Of a DNA stretch of 64,000 nucleotides, positions 16,611-24,819 are shown one piece after another. Every line of letters starts with the position of its first letter. Within the stretch, counting starts at the first letter, position 1. The stretch comes from JBHIKY01 sp042139015 (GTDB lineage: Bacteria; Bacillota; Bacilli; Bacillales; Marinococcaceae). Under the pieces are notes generated by a model. The model ran no database searches. It worked only from the letters and a program-made list of their open reading frames with translations, and was not told the DNA's origin. Where the stretch lies: NCBI RefSeq assembly GCF_042139015.1, contig NZ_JBHIKY010000003.1:62001-126000 (forward strand), in the 5' to 3' direction. The position numbers and the translations under genes were made by a program.

Positions 16611-18992
16611 TTGGCAATTGAAAATAGAATAATCAATGGTGGATTTGAAACAGGAGTGCTGGCACCCTGGGCCGGTTTTAATGCCTCTGTTGTTTCTACA
16701 GCAAGTCATTCAGGAAATTTTAGTGCTCTGTTATCGCCCCCTGCAAACGTAGCTTTATTGACCCAGACATTTACTGTAGATGAAGGGGAAAATTTTGAAT
16801 TTGTCGCCTCTTTTTCTAAAGTAAATAACAACCCAAGCCCTCAAATCTTAATCATTATGGAATACTATGATGCTTTATTTAACCCTTTAGGTTTTGGTCT
16901 CAATATAAATATTGCGGCAAATAGACTTCCAGCCAGCGTAAACTGGCTGGAAATTTATCAAACGACGAGTGCTGCTCCAGCTGGTACATCCTTTGGGGCT
17001 TTGCTTATCCAAAAACTTCCCCTTGCAGGAAGTTCTCCCATTCTGGTTGATGATGTAGCATTATTAACCGTAGATTCTTCAGGGGCTACAGGACCGACCG
17101 GCGCGACCGGGGCCACTGGAGCCACCGGACCGACCGGGGCTACTGGAGCCACTGGCGCGACCGGAGCCACTGGGGTCACTGGAGCCACCGGACCGACTGG
17201 GACCACTGGCGCAACCGGAGCCACTGGCGTTACTGGAGTCACCGGCGCGACCGGAGCCACTGGAGCCACCGGACCGACCGGGGCCACCGGACCGACTGGC
17301 GCTACCGGACCGACTGGCGCTACCGGAGCCACTGGAGCCACCGGACCGACTGGCGCCACAGGTGTCACTGGCGCTACTGGAGCCACCGGCGCGACCGGAG
17401 CCACCGGACCGACTGGCGCTACCGGACCGACCGGCGCTACCGGAGCCACCGGACCGACTGGCGCTACCGGACCGACCGGCGCAACCGGAGCCACTGGAGC
17501 CACTGGAGCCACCGGACCGACCGGGGCCACTGGAGTCACTGGCGTTACTGGAGACACCGGCGCGACTGGGGCCACTGGCGCAACAGGGCCAACTGGCGCA
17601 ACAGGGCCAACTGGAGCGACAGGACCGACTGGCGCTACCGGAGCGACAGGACCGACTGGCGCCACTGGAGTCACTGGCGTTACTGGAGACACCGGCGCGA
17701 CCGGGGCCACTGGAGCAACAGGGCCAACTGGAGCGACAGGACCAACTGGAGCAACAGGACCAACTGGAGCGACAGGACCAACTGGAGCAACAGGACCGAC
17801 TGGCGCCACTGGGGCCACTGGAGTCACTGGAGCCACCGGACCGACCGGGGCCACTGGAGTCACTGGCGTTACTGGAGTCACCGGCGCGACTGGCGCCACT
17901 GGAGCAACAGGGCCAACTGGAGCGACAGGACCGACTGGCGCCACTGGAGCCACTGGTGTCACTGGAGCAACAGGGCCAACTGGAGCGACAGGACCGACTG
18001 GCGCCACTGGAGTCACTGGAGCCACCGGACCGCCTGGAGCGACAGGACCTACCGGCGCGACAGGACCTACCGGCGCGACTGGGGCAACTAATCCTGTAGC
18101 TGTTAACCGTATTTATGTCACAAACTTTACTAGTAATGATGTATCCGTCATTGATGGTTTTACCGATACCACCATTGATACAGTCTCCGTAGGAACAAAT
18201 CCATGGGGAATCACAGTAAATCCTTCAACAAATCGTATTTATACAGCAAATTTTACTAGTAATGATGTATCCGTCATTGATGGAGTTTCAAACACGGTTA
18301 TTGATACGATTCCTATCGGTAATACTGTACTTTATTTAGGAGTCAATCCTACAACAAACCTCATTTATGTTGCAGTAGCAGGTAATAATACAGTAGCCGT
18401 CATAGATGGCGCTACTAATACCGTCGTTTCTACCATCATTGTCGGTGGCAATCCACAGGGGGTGGGAGTTAATCCTATTACAAACCGTATTTATGTAGCA
18501 AACCAAGGAGATAATACTGTATCAATAATTGATGGATCTACTAATACTGTTATTGATACGATCATTGTCGGATCGAATCCAATTGGTGTAGGAGTCAATC
18601 CTGCGACAAACGAAATCTATGTCTCAAATGCAAATCCTGATAGTACTGTATCAGTAATTGATGGAATTGCGAATACCGTCGTTTCTACCATCGTTGTTGG
18701 CTCCGATCCACAGGGAGTGGGAGTTAATCCTATTACAAACCGTATTTATGTAGCAAACCAAGGAGATAATACTGTATCAATAATTGATGGATCTGATTAT
18801 TCTGTCATAGATACAACTACGGTAGGTACACAACCTTTTGGTTTAGGAGTCAATCCTCTAACAAACGCGATTTACGTAGCAAACAGCGGTGGCAGTGATA
18901 ATACTGTATCTGGAATTAGTGGAATTACCAATGATGTTTTTACAACGATTTCTGTAGGGTCTGACCCTTTTTGGGTAGCAGTAAATCCGTAA
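16611..18992 (+). CDS. Chimeric surface protein: NTTRR-F1-type domain, 112 Gly-X-Thr triplets and a seven-repeat YVTN beta-propeller
   Basis: 793 residues with a TTG start in the same context as the gene at 11325 (GGAAGGATGTGAA upstream). Residues 1-157 differ from that protein at only 8 positions. Residues 158-493 are 112 triplets, all with Thr in Y except one GPP. From 494 to the end are seven repeats of about 42 residues (NRIYVANQGDNTVSIIDGS...VGVNPIT), matching the YVTN beta-propeller repeat of archaeal and bacterial surface proteins; seven units make a closed propeller. A propeller at the tip replaces the jelly-roll-like head of its neighbours, suggesting a ligand-binding tip. A terminator follows at 19046. 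Confidence 0.85.
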   Translation: MAIENRIINGGFETGVLAPWAGFNASVVSTASHSGNFSALLSPPANVALLTQTFTVDEGENFEFVASFSKVNNNPSPQILIIMEYYDALFNPLGFGLNINIAANRLPASVNWLEIYQTTSAAPAGTSFGALLIQKLPLAGSSPILVDDVALLTVDSSGATGPTGATGATGATGPTGATGATGATGATGVTGATGPTGTTGATGATGVTGVTGATGATGATGPTGATGPTGATGPTGATGATGATGPTGATGVTGATGATGATGATGPTGATGPTGATGATGPTGATGPTGATGATGATGATGPTGATGVTGVTGDTGATGATGATGPTGATGPTGATGPTGATGATGPTGATGVTGVTGDTGATGATGATGPTGATGPTGATGPTGATGPTGATGPTGATGATGVTGATGPTGATGVTGVTGVTGATGATGATGPTGATGPTGATGATGVTGATGPTGATGPTGATGVTGATGPPGATGPTGATGPTGATGATNPVAVNRIYVTNFTSNDVSVIDGFTDTTIDTVSVGTNPWGITVNPSTNRIYTANFTSNDVSVIDGVSNTVIDTIPIGNTVLYLGVNPTTNLIYVAVAGNNTVAVIDGATNTVVSTIIVGGNPQGVGVNPITNRIYVANQGDNTVSIIDGSTNTVIDTIIVGSNPIGVGVNPATNEIYVSNANPDSTVSVIDGIANTVVSTIVVGSDPQGVGVNPITNRIYVANQGDNTVSIIDGSDYSVIDTTTVGTQPFGLGVNPLTNAIYVANSGGSDNTVSGISGITNDVFTTISVGSDPFWVAVNP
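17082..18089 (+). repeat. Gly-X-Thr-coding repeat tract of the third collagen-like gene
   Basis: 112 consecutive 9-bp units. Larger blocks recur, for example the region encoding GVTGVTGDTGATG near 17527 and again near 17665. Confidence 0.88.
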
Positions 18993-19045
18993 TTAGGGTA
19001 CTCTCTGACGAGTCCACCAAGCTATAGAACCTGTATTAGACCAAG

Positions 19046-19079
19046 CGAACTTCCTACTATAAGTAGGAGGTTCGTTTTT
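19046..19079 (+). terminator. Terminator of the propeller gene
   Basis: A 13-bp stem (CGAACTTCCTACT against AGTAGGAGGTTCG, one wobble) followed by TTTTT. Confidence 0.88.
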
Positions 19080-19405
19080 ACTGTTAATTGTAGCAGCAAG
19101 AAAATGCGAATTACTATCAATAAAATTCTAGTTCAGCTATTCAGGAAATAATCATCCATTATTCCATAATGCCCCTTATTATTGTCTGCGGAAACATTTG
19201 CAAAGATAGTGATTCAATTTTGATTAAAACATTTTTCTCAGCTAGAGTAGTTTCAATGAAAAAGATATCTCTTTCTCTCAGACACTCATTAATCTTTGTT
19301 ATGACAGCTTTCCCCGCTTGTAATCGTTTAGATTTTGCATTCAGGGGATAAATACGGATTATCGATATAAATGCTGGAGATAACAATTTCGATGGAGATA
19401 TATTT

Positions 19406-19635
19406 TATAATCAGGTCTACGAGGAACTCATAGCCAAAGAAGCGATCAAAATGCAAAGATAGTGCGGACGAACACTCTACGCGCGCCGGAAAACGGACGT
19501 GGAGAGTGTATTTTGTCATGTCAAACTGAATCTCGGCTTTCAGCGATTCCTCAACTTAGCGGACAGGAAAAAGTTCAGGTGAAGTTCAGTTTGGTGGCTG
19601 AGCCAACTTTACGTTTAGCTATAACTGTACGGTAG
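19406..19635 (+). pseudogene. Remnant of a DDE transposase C-terminus (IS1182-like)
   Basis: The gap 19080-19782 has no intact gene but contains a broken reading frame. One frame reads YARRKTDVESVFCHVKLNLG and continues FQRF, the conserved C-terminal region around the catalytic Glu of IS1182-type transposases. An in-frame stop precedes it, and a frameshift leads to LSGQEKVQVKFSLVA, which corresponds to the next conserved block. The rest of the element is missing, so this is an old insertion scar. A short hairpin with T run (19684-19710) follows. Confidence 0.6.
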
Positions 19636-19782
19636 CGAGACTGCCTGAAGGCCCCTCCCCTCAGTAGATTTTTTAATACTTACAAAAACCAGCGTAAACG
19701 TAGGTTTTTATACAATCAAAACTCTAAAAATTCAATATAGTATATAGATGACTTTCAATGCGAGAATAGAAAGGAGCTTCTC

Positions 19783-20895
19783 ATGGTTACCATTAGTTTA
19801 TGTATGATTGTAAAAAACGAAGAAGAAGTGCTGGCCCGCTGCCTGGATTCCATTAAGGATGTGGTGGATGAAATAAATATTGTGGATACTGGTTCGACAG
19901 ACCGCACCGTTGAAATTGCTAAAGAGTATACAGACAGATTATTTTTCTTTGAATGGACGGGAAGTTTTACAGATGCTAGAAATGAATCTTTCAAATATGC
20001 AACGAAGGATTATATTCTTTATTTAGATGCGGACGATGTGGTGCTTGAAGAGGATCGTAATAAATTAAAAACCTTGAAGGTAACACTGGATCCTTCAGTC
20101 GATTCTGTGTCCATGTATTATAACGCAGGTACTGATGAATTCGGCAATGTCACACTGCAATATCGAAGAAACAGACTGGTGAAGCGAAGCCGCAATTTTC
20201 AATGGAAAGGAGAAGCTCATAACTACCTTGAAGTAGGCGGACACATTATTAATTCCGACGTTGCCATTACCCATAAGAAAATCAGTCATTCCGTCGGAAG
20301 AAACTTATCTATATACGAGCAAAAAATTAAAAACGGAGATACGTTTGGAGCCAGAGATTATTTTTACTACGGAAATGAACTCAGAGAAAACGGACACCAT
20401 GAAAAAGCAATAGAAAGCTACACGAAAAATATCGAGATGAAAGAAGGCTGGATCGAGGATAAGGTCTATGCGTGTATTAACCGTGCTGACTGTTACAGGT
20501 TTATTAATGACACGGATAATGAATTGGCCTCTCTCTTTGAGTCATTAAAATTTTCCAGAACACCGCGTCCAGAAACCTGCAGCAGGATTGGCTTTAACTT
20601 TCAGAGAAAAAGAGAGTTTACATCTGCAATATTTTGGTATAAATTAGCGACCACTTTAGAGACAGATCCGAATAAATGGAGCTTCACTTATCCCGCCTAT
20701 TCGACGTGGTATCCTCATCTGCAGTTATGTGTCTGCTATTATAATTTACAGGATTTCGAGAATTCATATGCCCACAATGAAAAAGCAAGGGAATACCGGC
20801 CAGAGGACAGCAGAGTTTTGTTCAATAAAGATTTGTTAGAAAAGAAGATGGGAATTATTTCCAATGATGAACAAAAAAATAGTACTGATTCGTAA
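19783..20895 (+). CDS. Glycosyltransferase family 2 with C-terminal TPR-like repeats
   Basis: 370 residues. The N-terminal GT-A domain has SLCMIVKNEEEVLARCLDSI, DTGSTDRTVEIA, ARNESF and the DXD-type metal site LDADD near residue 86. The second half is helical with TPR-like units (HHEKAIESYTKNIEM). This domain pair is shared with protein glycosyltransferases such as SunS and with GT2 enzymes in exosporium glycosylation loci. GAAAGGAG precedes the ATG. It is followed 17 bases later by the epimerase gene, forming an operon. A role in putting sugars onto the collagen-like proteins is plausible but not shown. Confidence 0.82.
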   Translation: MVTISLCMIVKNEEEVLARCLDSIKDVVDEINIVDTGSTDRTVEIAKEYTDRLFFFEWTGSFTDARNESFKYATKDYILYLDADDVVLEEDRNKLKTLKVTLDPSVDSVSMYYNAGTDEFGNVTLQYRRNRLVKRSRNFQWKGEAHNYLEVGGHIINSDVAITHKKISHSVGRNLSIYEQKIKNGDTFGARDYFYYGNELRENGHHEKAIESYTKNIEMKEGWIEDKVYACINRADCYRFINDTDNELASLFESLKFSRTPRPETCSRIGFNFQRKREFTSAIFWYKLATTLETDPNKWSFTYPAYSTWYPHLQLCVCYYNLQDFENSYAHNEKAREYRPEDSRVLFNKDLLEKKMGIISNDEQKNSTDS

Positions 20896-20912
20896 TCATA
20901 GGAGTTGAACTT

Positions 20913-21860
20913 ATGATCTCATACGGCAGTGTGTTAATTACGGGTGGAGCAGGTTTTGTCGGATCCATGTTAGCCAGTAGAATTCTTCCTTTTGCTGATC
21001 ATCTTTATATTATAGATGACCTTACTACTGGAAACCCTGATTCCATCCCCATTTCTGATAAAGTAACCTTTTATCAAAAGAGTATTACAAATGAAGACGT
21101 ATTAAACGAGGTGCTTCCAAAAATAGATATCATTTTTCATCTTGCCTGTAGAAACCTTGTTCAATCTATGAACAATATAGAGGAAGATTTCCATATTAAC
21201 TTGTATGGAGGATACTTTTTGTTGAAGAAAACACTTGAATTGAACCCACACTTGAAACGATTTGTTTATACATCTACGACATCTGTATACAATGACGCAA
21301 GCATTCTTCCCACACCAGAAAATTATTATAATATTTCCCTTCCTTATGCAGCAAGTAAATTCTCAATGGAGCATTATTGTGATGTATTTACAAAATCATT
21401 TAATCTGCCGATTTCCATATTACGGCTCTCCAATCTTTATGGCCCTGGACAATTATCATCAAACCCATATTGCGGGGTAGTAGCAAAATTCTTTGAAAGT
21501 TCTTTATCCCATTCTCCTTTAATTATCTATGGAAACGGAACTCAGACAAGAGACTTCACGTTCATTGATGATGGGATAGATGCTATATTGCTGGCAGGCA
21601 CCCACCCTTCAGCAATCGGAAAAGTATTCAATGTAGGCACAGGAATAGAAACTAATATCCTGACCCTCGCACAGGCGGTGTTGAAGATCACCAATAACAC
21701 GCAGGGAAAAATTAACTATCAGACAGAACGGAATGTGGATGTCGTAAAACGGCGCCTTATTGACTCTCGCTTCATACATGATGAGCTTGGCTGGAAACCG
21801 ACATTCAGCCTTGACCGCGGACTTGAAAAAACGTATAAATGGATTGTAAGTAAGAAGTAA
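20913..21860 (+). CDS. NAD-dependent nucleotide-sugar epimerase/dehydratase (extended SDR)
   Basis: 315 residues, full length for extended SDR sugar enzymes. It has the GGAGFVGS cofactor loop at residues 10-17, the TSTTSVY segment and the catalytic YAASK (Tyr-X3-Lys), then RLSNLYGPGQ and a sugar-binding C-terminus (RDFTFIDDGIDAIL). It most resembles UDP-glucose 4-epimerase and related sugar epimerases, but the exact reaction cannot be read from sequence. AGGAG precedes the ATG. It shares an operon with the GT2 gene and ends at the terminator at 21870. Confidence 0.83.
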   Translation: MISYGSVLITGGAGFVGSMLASRILPFADHLYIIDDLTTGNPDSIPISDKVTFYQKSITNEDVLNEVLPKIDIIFHLACRNLVQSMNNIEEDFHINLYGGYFLLKKTLELNPHLKRFVYTSTTSVYNDASILPTPENYYNISLPYAASKFSMEHYCDVFTKSFNLPISILRLSNLYGPGQLSSNPYCGVVAKFFESSLSHSPLIIYGNGTQTRDFTFIDDGIDAILLAGTHPSAIGKVFNVGTGIETNILTLAQAVLKITNNTQGKINYQTERNVDVVKRRLIDSRFIHDELGWKPTFSLDRGLEKTYKWIVSKK

Positions 21861-21869
21861 TTATTATCT

Positions 21870-21902
21870 GCGAACCTGGTGCTGTTTCCGGTTCGCTTTT
21901 TA
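21870..21902 (+). terminator. Terminator of the GT2-epimerase operon
   Basis: The stem GCGAACC/GGTTCGC, extended by an inner GG/CC, followed by TTTTT. Confidence 0.85.
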
Positions 21903-21968
21903 CATAGGAATGGCTCAATCTTTGTTAAGTAATACTTTATGAACTTGATTCAAAATTTCTTCAAAAAG

Positions 21969-22352
21969 CTACTTCTGCGCTATCTGAATAAGGTTACCGC
22001 ATGTATCGTCAAAAACAGCTATTGTGAATTCCCCCATTTCAGTAGGCTCCATAATAAACTTCACGCCTTGTTTCGTTAATTGTTCATACTCTTTGGGGAC
22101 ATCGGCAACACCAAACATAGTTACGGGGATGCCTTCTGCAAATAACTTCTTCTGGTACTCTTTTGCGGCCGGATGGTCATTCGGTTCGAGCAGAAGCTCT
22201 GTACCGTCTTGATCATCGGACGAAACGAGCGTTATCCACCTAAACTCTCCGGTAGGAACGTCATGCTTTTTTACAAATCCCAGCGTTTCTGAATAAAACT
22301 TCAGTGCCTTGTCTTGATCTTCTACAAATATACTGGTAACAATTATTCTCAT
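21969..22352 (-). CDS. VOC (glyoxalase/bleomycin-resistance) family protein
   Basis: 127 residues with the paired beta-alpha-beta-beta-beta units of the vicinal oxygen chelate fold: IIVTSIFVEDQDKALKFYSETLGF at the start, FRWITLVSSDDQDGTELLLEP in the middle and AVFDDTCGNLIQIAQK at the end. Such proteins are metal-dependent lyases, dioxygenases or binding proteins; the substrate is unknown. AGGAGG lies close to the ATG. It follows the ArsR-type gene by 105 bases on the same strand and may be controlled by it. Confidence 0.82.
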   Translation of the reverse strand: MRIIVTSIFVEDQDKALKFYSETLGFVKKHDVPTGEFRWITLVSSDDQDGTELLLEPNDHPAAKEYQKKLFAEGIPVTMFGVADVPKEYEQLTKQGVKFIMEPTEMGEFTIAVFDDTCGNLIQIAQK

Positions 22353-22457
22353 ACTCTTCTTCCTCCTTTTTATTTACGACGTATGGGGGCTCTACACACA
22401 ATTACTCTGAAAGCAAAACGGCCCACACATTCGTCAAAATTCCTGTGGTTAACCAAA

Positions 22458-22736
22458 TTATTCTGTCCAACCCTTCAACAAATTTTTAAGTGGTTCGTTG
22501 TTGAACATAAGTACCCGATATTTTCCCTTTCGTTTTGATTTTACAAGCCCGGCTTCTTCTAATACTGCAAGATGTTTAGCTATCGCCTGCCGCGAAATGG
22601 TGAGGTCATGTTTCATAATAAGACGTACCGTCAGTTCATACAACGTCACTTCACTGCGTTCGGATAGTTCGTCTAATATCAGTCTTCTAGTTGAGTCGCT
22701 GAGAGCTTTGAATACAGCATCTTTGTCCCATAACAT
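22458..22736 (-). CDS. ArsR-family winged-helix repressor
   Basis: 92 residues. The sequence (KALSDSTRRLILDEL...ISRQAIAKHLAVLEEAGLVKSKRKGKYRVL) is the ArsR/SdpR winged helix, with the recognition helix in SRQAIAKHL. No cysteine metal site is visible, so it probably senses something other than a soft metal. The ATG at 22736 matches family starts; the frame can be opened to 22820 but that would cover the promoter and operator. There is almost no leader: the -10 box ends 6 bases before the ATG, so translation may start from a leaderless message. Likely autorepressor and regulator of the VOC gene. Confidence 0.8.
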   Translation of the reverse strand: MLWDKDAVFKALSDSTRRLILDELSERSEVTLYELTVRLIMKHDLTISRQAIAKHLAVLEEAGLVKSKRKGKYRVLMFNNEPLKNLLKGWTE

Positions 22737-22742
22737 ACTTCT

Positions 22743-22772
22743 ATAATAAGCAACCTTATGGTTGCTTGTCAA
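22743..22772 (-). promoter_or_regulatory. Promoter with embedded palindromic operator of the ArsR-family gene
   Basis: On the minus strand TTGACA (22772-22767), an 18-base spacer and TATTAT (22748-22743). The spacer is almost filled by the inverted repeat AAGCAACC-TTAT-GGTTGCTT (22748-22767). A repressor dimer bound here would block RNA polymerase. Confidence 0.7.
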
Positions 22773-22866
22773 GATAATCTTGCACAAAAAAATTGAAGCA
22801 TAAGCCTGCCAAAACGGCAAACCTATGCTTCAAGTTACGAATAGCTTTATTTCAGATCGATATGTA

Positions 22867-23230
22867 TGGTGGAGACGGTGGGGTTCGAACCCACGTCCAG
22901 AGATATCGGCACTTAAGCGTCTACGAGCGTAGTCACTATATTATATTTCGCCGCTGCATCGGCCTAGTAACGGGCCTCTGCAGGGCTAGCCTGATTAGTC
23001 TCTTCAGCCGGCCTCAGGCGGAGGCCGGACAGCGTAGCCCACTGATTAGTGAGACCCCGGTCACTCCACATGGGCGATGGAGAGTGGGATCCGCAGGTAA
23101 CTACTTACGCAGCTACTGCGAGGTTTTCGTTAGATTTGCCAGTTATTATTGGCGTGGACCTTTTTCGAGACTGTCCAGCTCGGCTCGCAGCTTAAGCTCG
23201 ACCTATCCCTGTCGAAGCCAAATCGTCCCC
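22867..23230 (-). ncRNA. ssrA: Transfer-messenger RNA (tmRNA)
   Basis: 364 bases on the minus strand. The 5' end reads GGGGACGATTTGGCTTCGAC and the 3' end has the T-arm GGTTCGAACC and a genomically encoded CCA (22869-22867), together forming the tRNA-like domain. The tag reading frame at 23140-23105 encodes GKSNENLAVAA and ends in TAA; with the charged alanine the degradation tag is AGKSNENLAVAA. It rescues stalled ribosomes with SmpB, whose gene lies 1 kb upstream on the same strand, as in B. subtilis. Confidence 0.96.
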
Positions 23231-23275
23231 AGGTTGGTCAGCATGAAATAATGTCACTCATCTCATGGATATTTA

Positions 23276-23303
23276 ATTATAACATAATTGATTTCTCATG
23301 CAA
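23276..23303 (-). promoter_or_regulatory. SigA promoter of ssrA
   Basis: On the minus strand TTGCAT (23303-23298), 16 bases, TATAAT (23281-23276). The start would be about 40 bases before the mature 5' end, leaving a leader for RNase P to remove. Confidence 0.65.
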
Positions 23304-23379
23304 GGGGAAAGCATGGTTATCCTTTATTTGGCATACACTGTGTTGAAGCTTGCATACGTGATGGAAAGGAGCAAGTGGT

Positions 23380-24183
23380 GTGAAACGATGGAAGGCCCGC
23401 TCTCCTAAACGTAAATACCCGTTATCCTTCAAAACGGTTTTTTTATTATCGATTATTATTTTTGCTGCTTTGACAGCCCAGAGCATATGGCTGGTCAATA
23501 AGCAGATCGCCCCGACGCTGATGGAAATTGCCAATCTTGAAACTCAGAAAATGGCTACAACGGCGATCAATCATGCAGTAAAGGATACGCTCCAGGAAGT
23601 GGATATGACTGAACTGATTGAAATTGATAAGAATGATAATGGAGAAATTACCTCGATCGGCTTTGATGGAACCGTCTACAATCATGTGGTGACGAATGCG
23701 GTGGATGAAGCACAGGTGTTTCTAAAGCATATGGAAGCAGGGGAACTGCCCGGCAGCTCCAACCATTTGAACGCAGGATCGATTTACAATATTCCTCTGG
23801 GCCGGGTGACGAACAATGCGCTGCTTGCCCAGATTGGTCCGCTTGTTCCTGTTGAATTAACAGCTATTGGGGATGTGGACGTCGAGTTAAATGAAAAGGT
23901 GCAGGAGCGCGGCATCAATAATACGTGGGTCCGGGTCTCGCTGGAGCTGATGGTCGATGTAAATATAATTATTCCTTTTGCCACTAATACTGAGACTGTA
24001 CAGACGACCATACCGATAGGAATGATGTTTATTCCGGGCGAGGTTCCGAATTTTTACAGCGAAAACGGCAGTGGAAAAGGCGGGCTCCCTGCACCTGCGA
24101 TTATTCCTGAGGAAGAACAGGAGCAAACAAATGAACAGGAAACAGAAGTGTTAATTCCGGAAGCAGAGGTGGAGACAGAATGA
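23380..24183 (+). CDS. yunB: Sporulation protein YunB
   Basis: 267 residues. The GTG start at 23380 has AAAGGAG 9 bases upstream. A basic N-terminus is followed by one membrane helix (residues 17-38) and an outside domain with IYNIPLGRVTNNALLAQIGP and LTAIGDVDVELNEKVQERGIN, characteristic of YunB. In B. subtilis yunB is a SigE-dependent gene needed for efficient sporulation. CATACACT at 23332-23339 matches a SigE -10 element. The C-terminus is an acidic low-complexity tail from about residue 236. It converges on smpB. Confidence 0.88.
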   Translation: MKRWKARSPKRKYPLSFKTVFLLSIIIFAALTAQSIWLVNKQIAPTLMEIANLETQKMATTAINHAVKDTLQEVDMTELIEIDKNDNGEITSIGFDGTVYNHVVTNAVDEAQVFLKHMEAGELPGSSNHLNAGSIYNIPLGRVTNNALLAQIGPLVPVELTAIGDVDVELNEKVQERGINNTWVRVSLELMVDVNIIIPFATNTETVQTTIPIGMMFIPGEVPNFYSENGSGKGGLPAPAIIPEEEQEQTNEQETEVLIPEAEVETE

Positions 24184-24216
24184 GCCTGGCTGTATCTGCA
24201 GCCAGGCCTTTCCTTT
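24184..24216 (+). terminator. Terminator between yunB and smpB
   Basis: The stem GCCTGGCTG/CAGCCAGGC with a CTTTCCTTT tail on the plus strand. Confidence 0.75.
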
Positions 24217-24221
24217 AGACA

Positions 24222-24695
24222 TTATTCACCCTTCATTCGGGAACGGATTGCTCTGTCCATTTCCCGTTTCGCGTCCTTTTGTTTCAAAGCTTCGCGCTTA
24301 TCATATTTTTTCTTCCCGCGTGCGAGCCCGATTAATACCTTCGCGACACCCCTTTTGATATACACCTTAAGAGGGATCACTGAATAGCCGGACTGCTGGC
24401 TTGCACCAATCAGCTTATTAATTTCACGGCGCTTCAGCAGCAGTTTTCTTGTCCGGAGGGGATCGTGGTTAAAACGGTTGCCGTCTTCATAGGGGCTGAT
24501 ATGTGCGTTATGGAGAAACACTTCCCCATTTTCCACTTTCGCAAAGCTGTCTTTTAAATTCATCCGGCCGTTGCGGATCGATTTAATTTCCGTTCCCTTC
24601 AGAACAATCCCTGCTTCAAAAGTTTCCTCAATAAAAAAATCATGGCGGGCTTTTCTGTTTTGTGCGAGAAGTCTTCCTTCGTTTTTTTCTGCCAT
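24222..24695 (-). CDS. smpB: SsrA-binding protein SmpB
   Basis: 157 residues, normal length. It shows NRKARHDFFIEETFEAGIVLKGTE-type core motifs, LLLKRREI and the basic C-terminal tail (GLARGKKKYDKREALKQKDAKR) that becomes helical in the ribosomal decoding site. It binds the tRNA-like domain of tmRNA and delivers it to stalled ribosomes. It lies downstream of rnr and upstream of ssrA. Confidence 0.96.
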   Translation of the reverse strand: MAEKNEGRLLAQNRKARHDFFIEETFEAGIVLKGTEIKSIRNGRMNLKDSFAKVENGEVFLHNAHISPYEDGNRFNHDPLRTRKLLLKRREINKLIGASQQSGYSVIPLKVYIKRGVAKVLIGLARGKKKYDKREALKQKDAKREMDRAIRSRMKGE

Positions 24696-24819
24696 CTCCC
24701 GTACACCTTTCTTTCATCACTCGTTCCTTAATAGTAGCAAGGGACGGAACAAGCGTCAATCCAGTTAATTATAACGGGCACAGCCCGAATCTTTTTACTG
24801 GACCCGGGCTTTTAAAAGC

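Noticed and set aside
11796..18089. Possible CRISPR or non-coding satellite array
   Set aside because: The period is 9 bp with strict codon structure and no spacers; the frame is continuous with folded domains on both sides.
20913..21860. Assignment as a WbpI-type UDP-GlcNAc 2-epimerase completing the sugar pathway
   Set aside because: The protein is an extended SDR (GGAGFVG and YAASK), a different fold from the non-hydrolysing 2-epimerases.
24776..24788. Short CGGGC-ACA-GCCCG hairpin between smpB and rnr
   Set aside because: The 5-bp stem is not followed by a T run on the minus strand, so it is unlikely to terminate rnr transcription.
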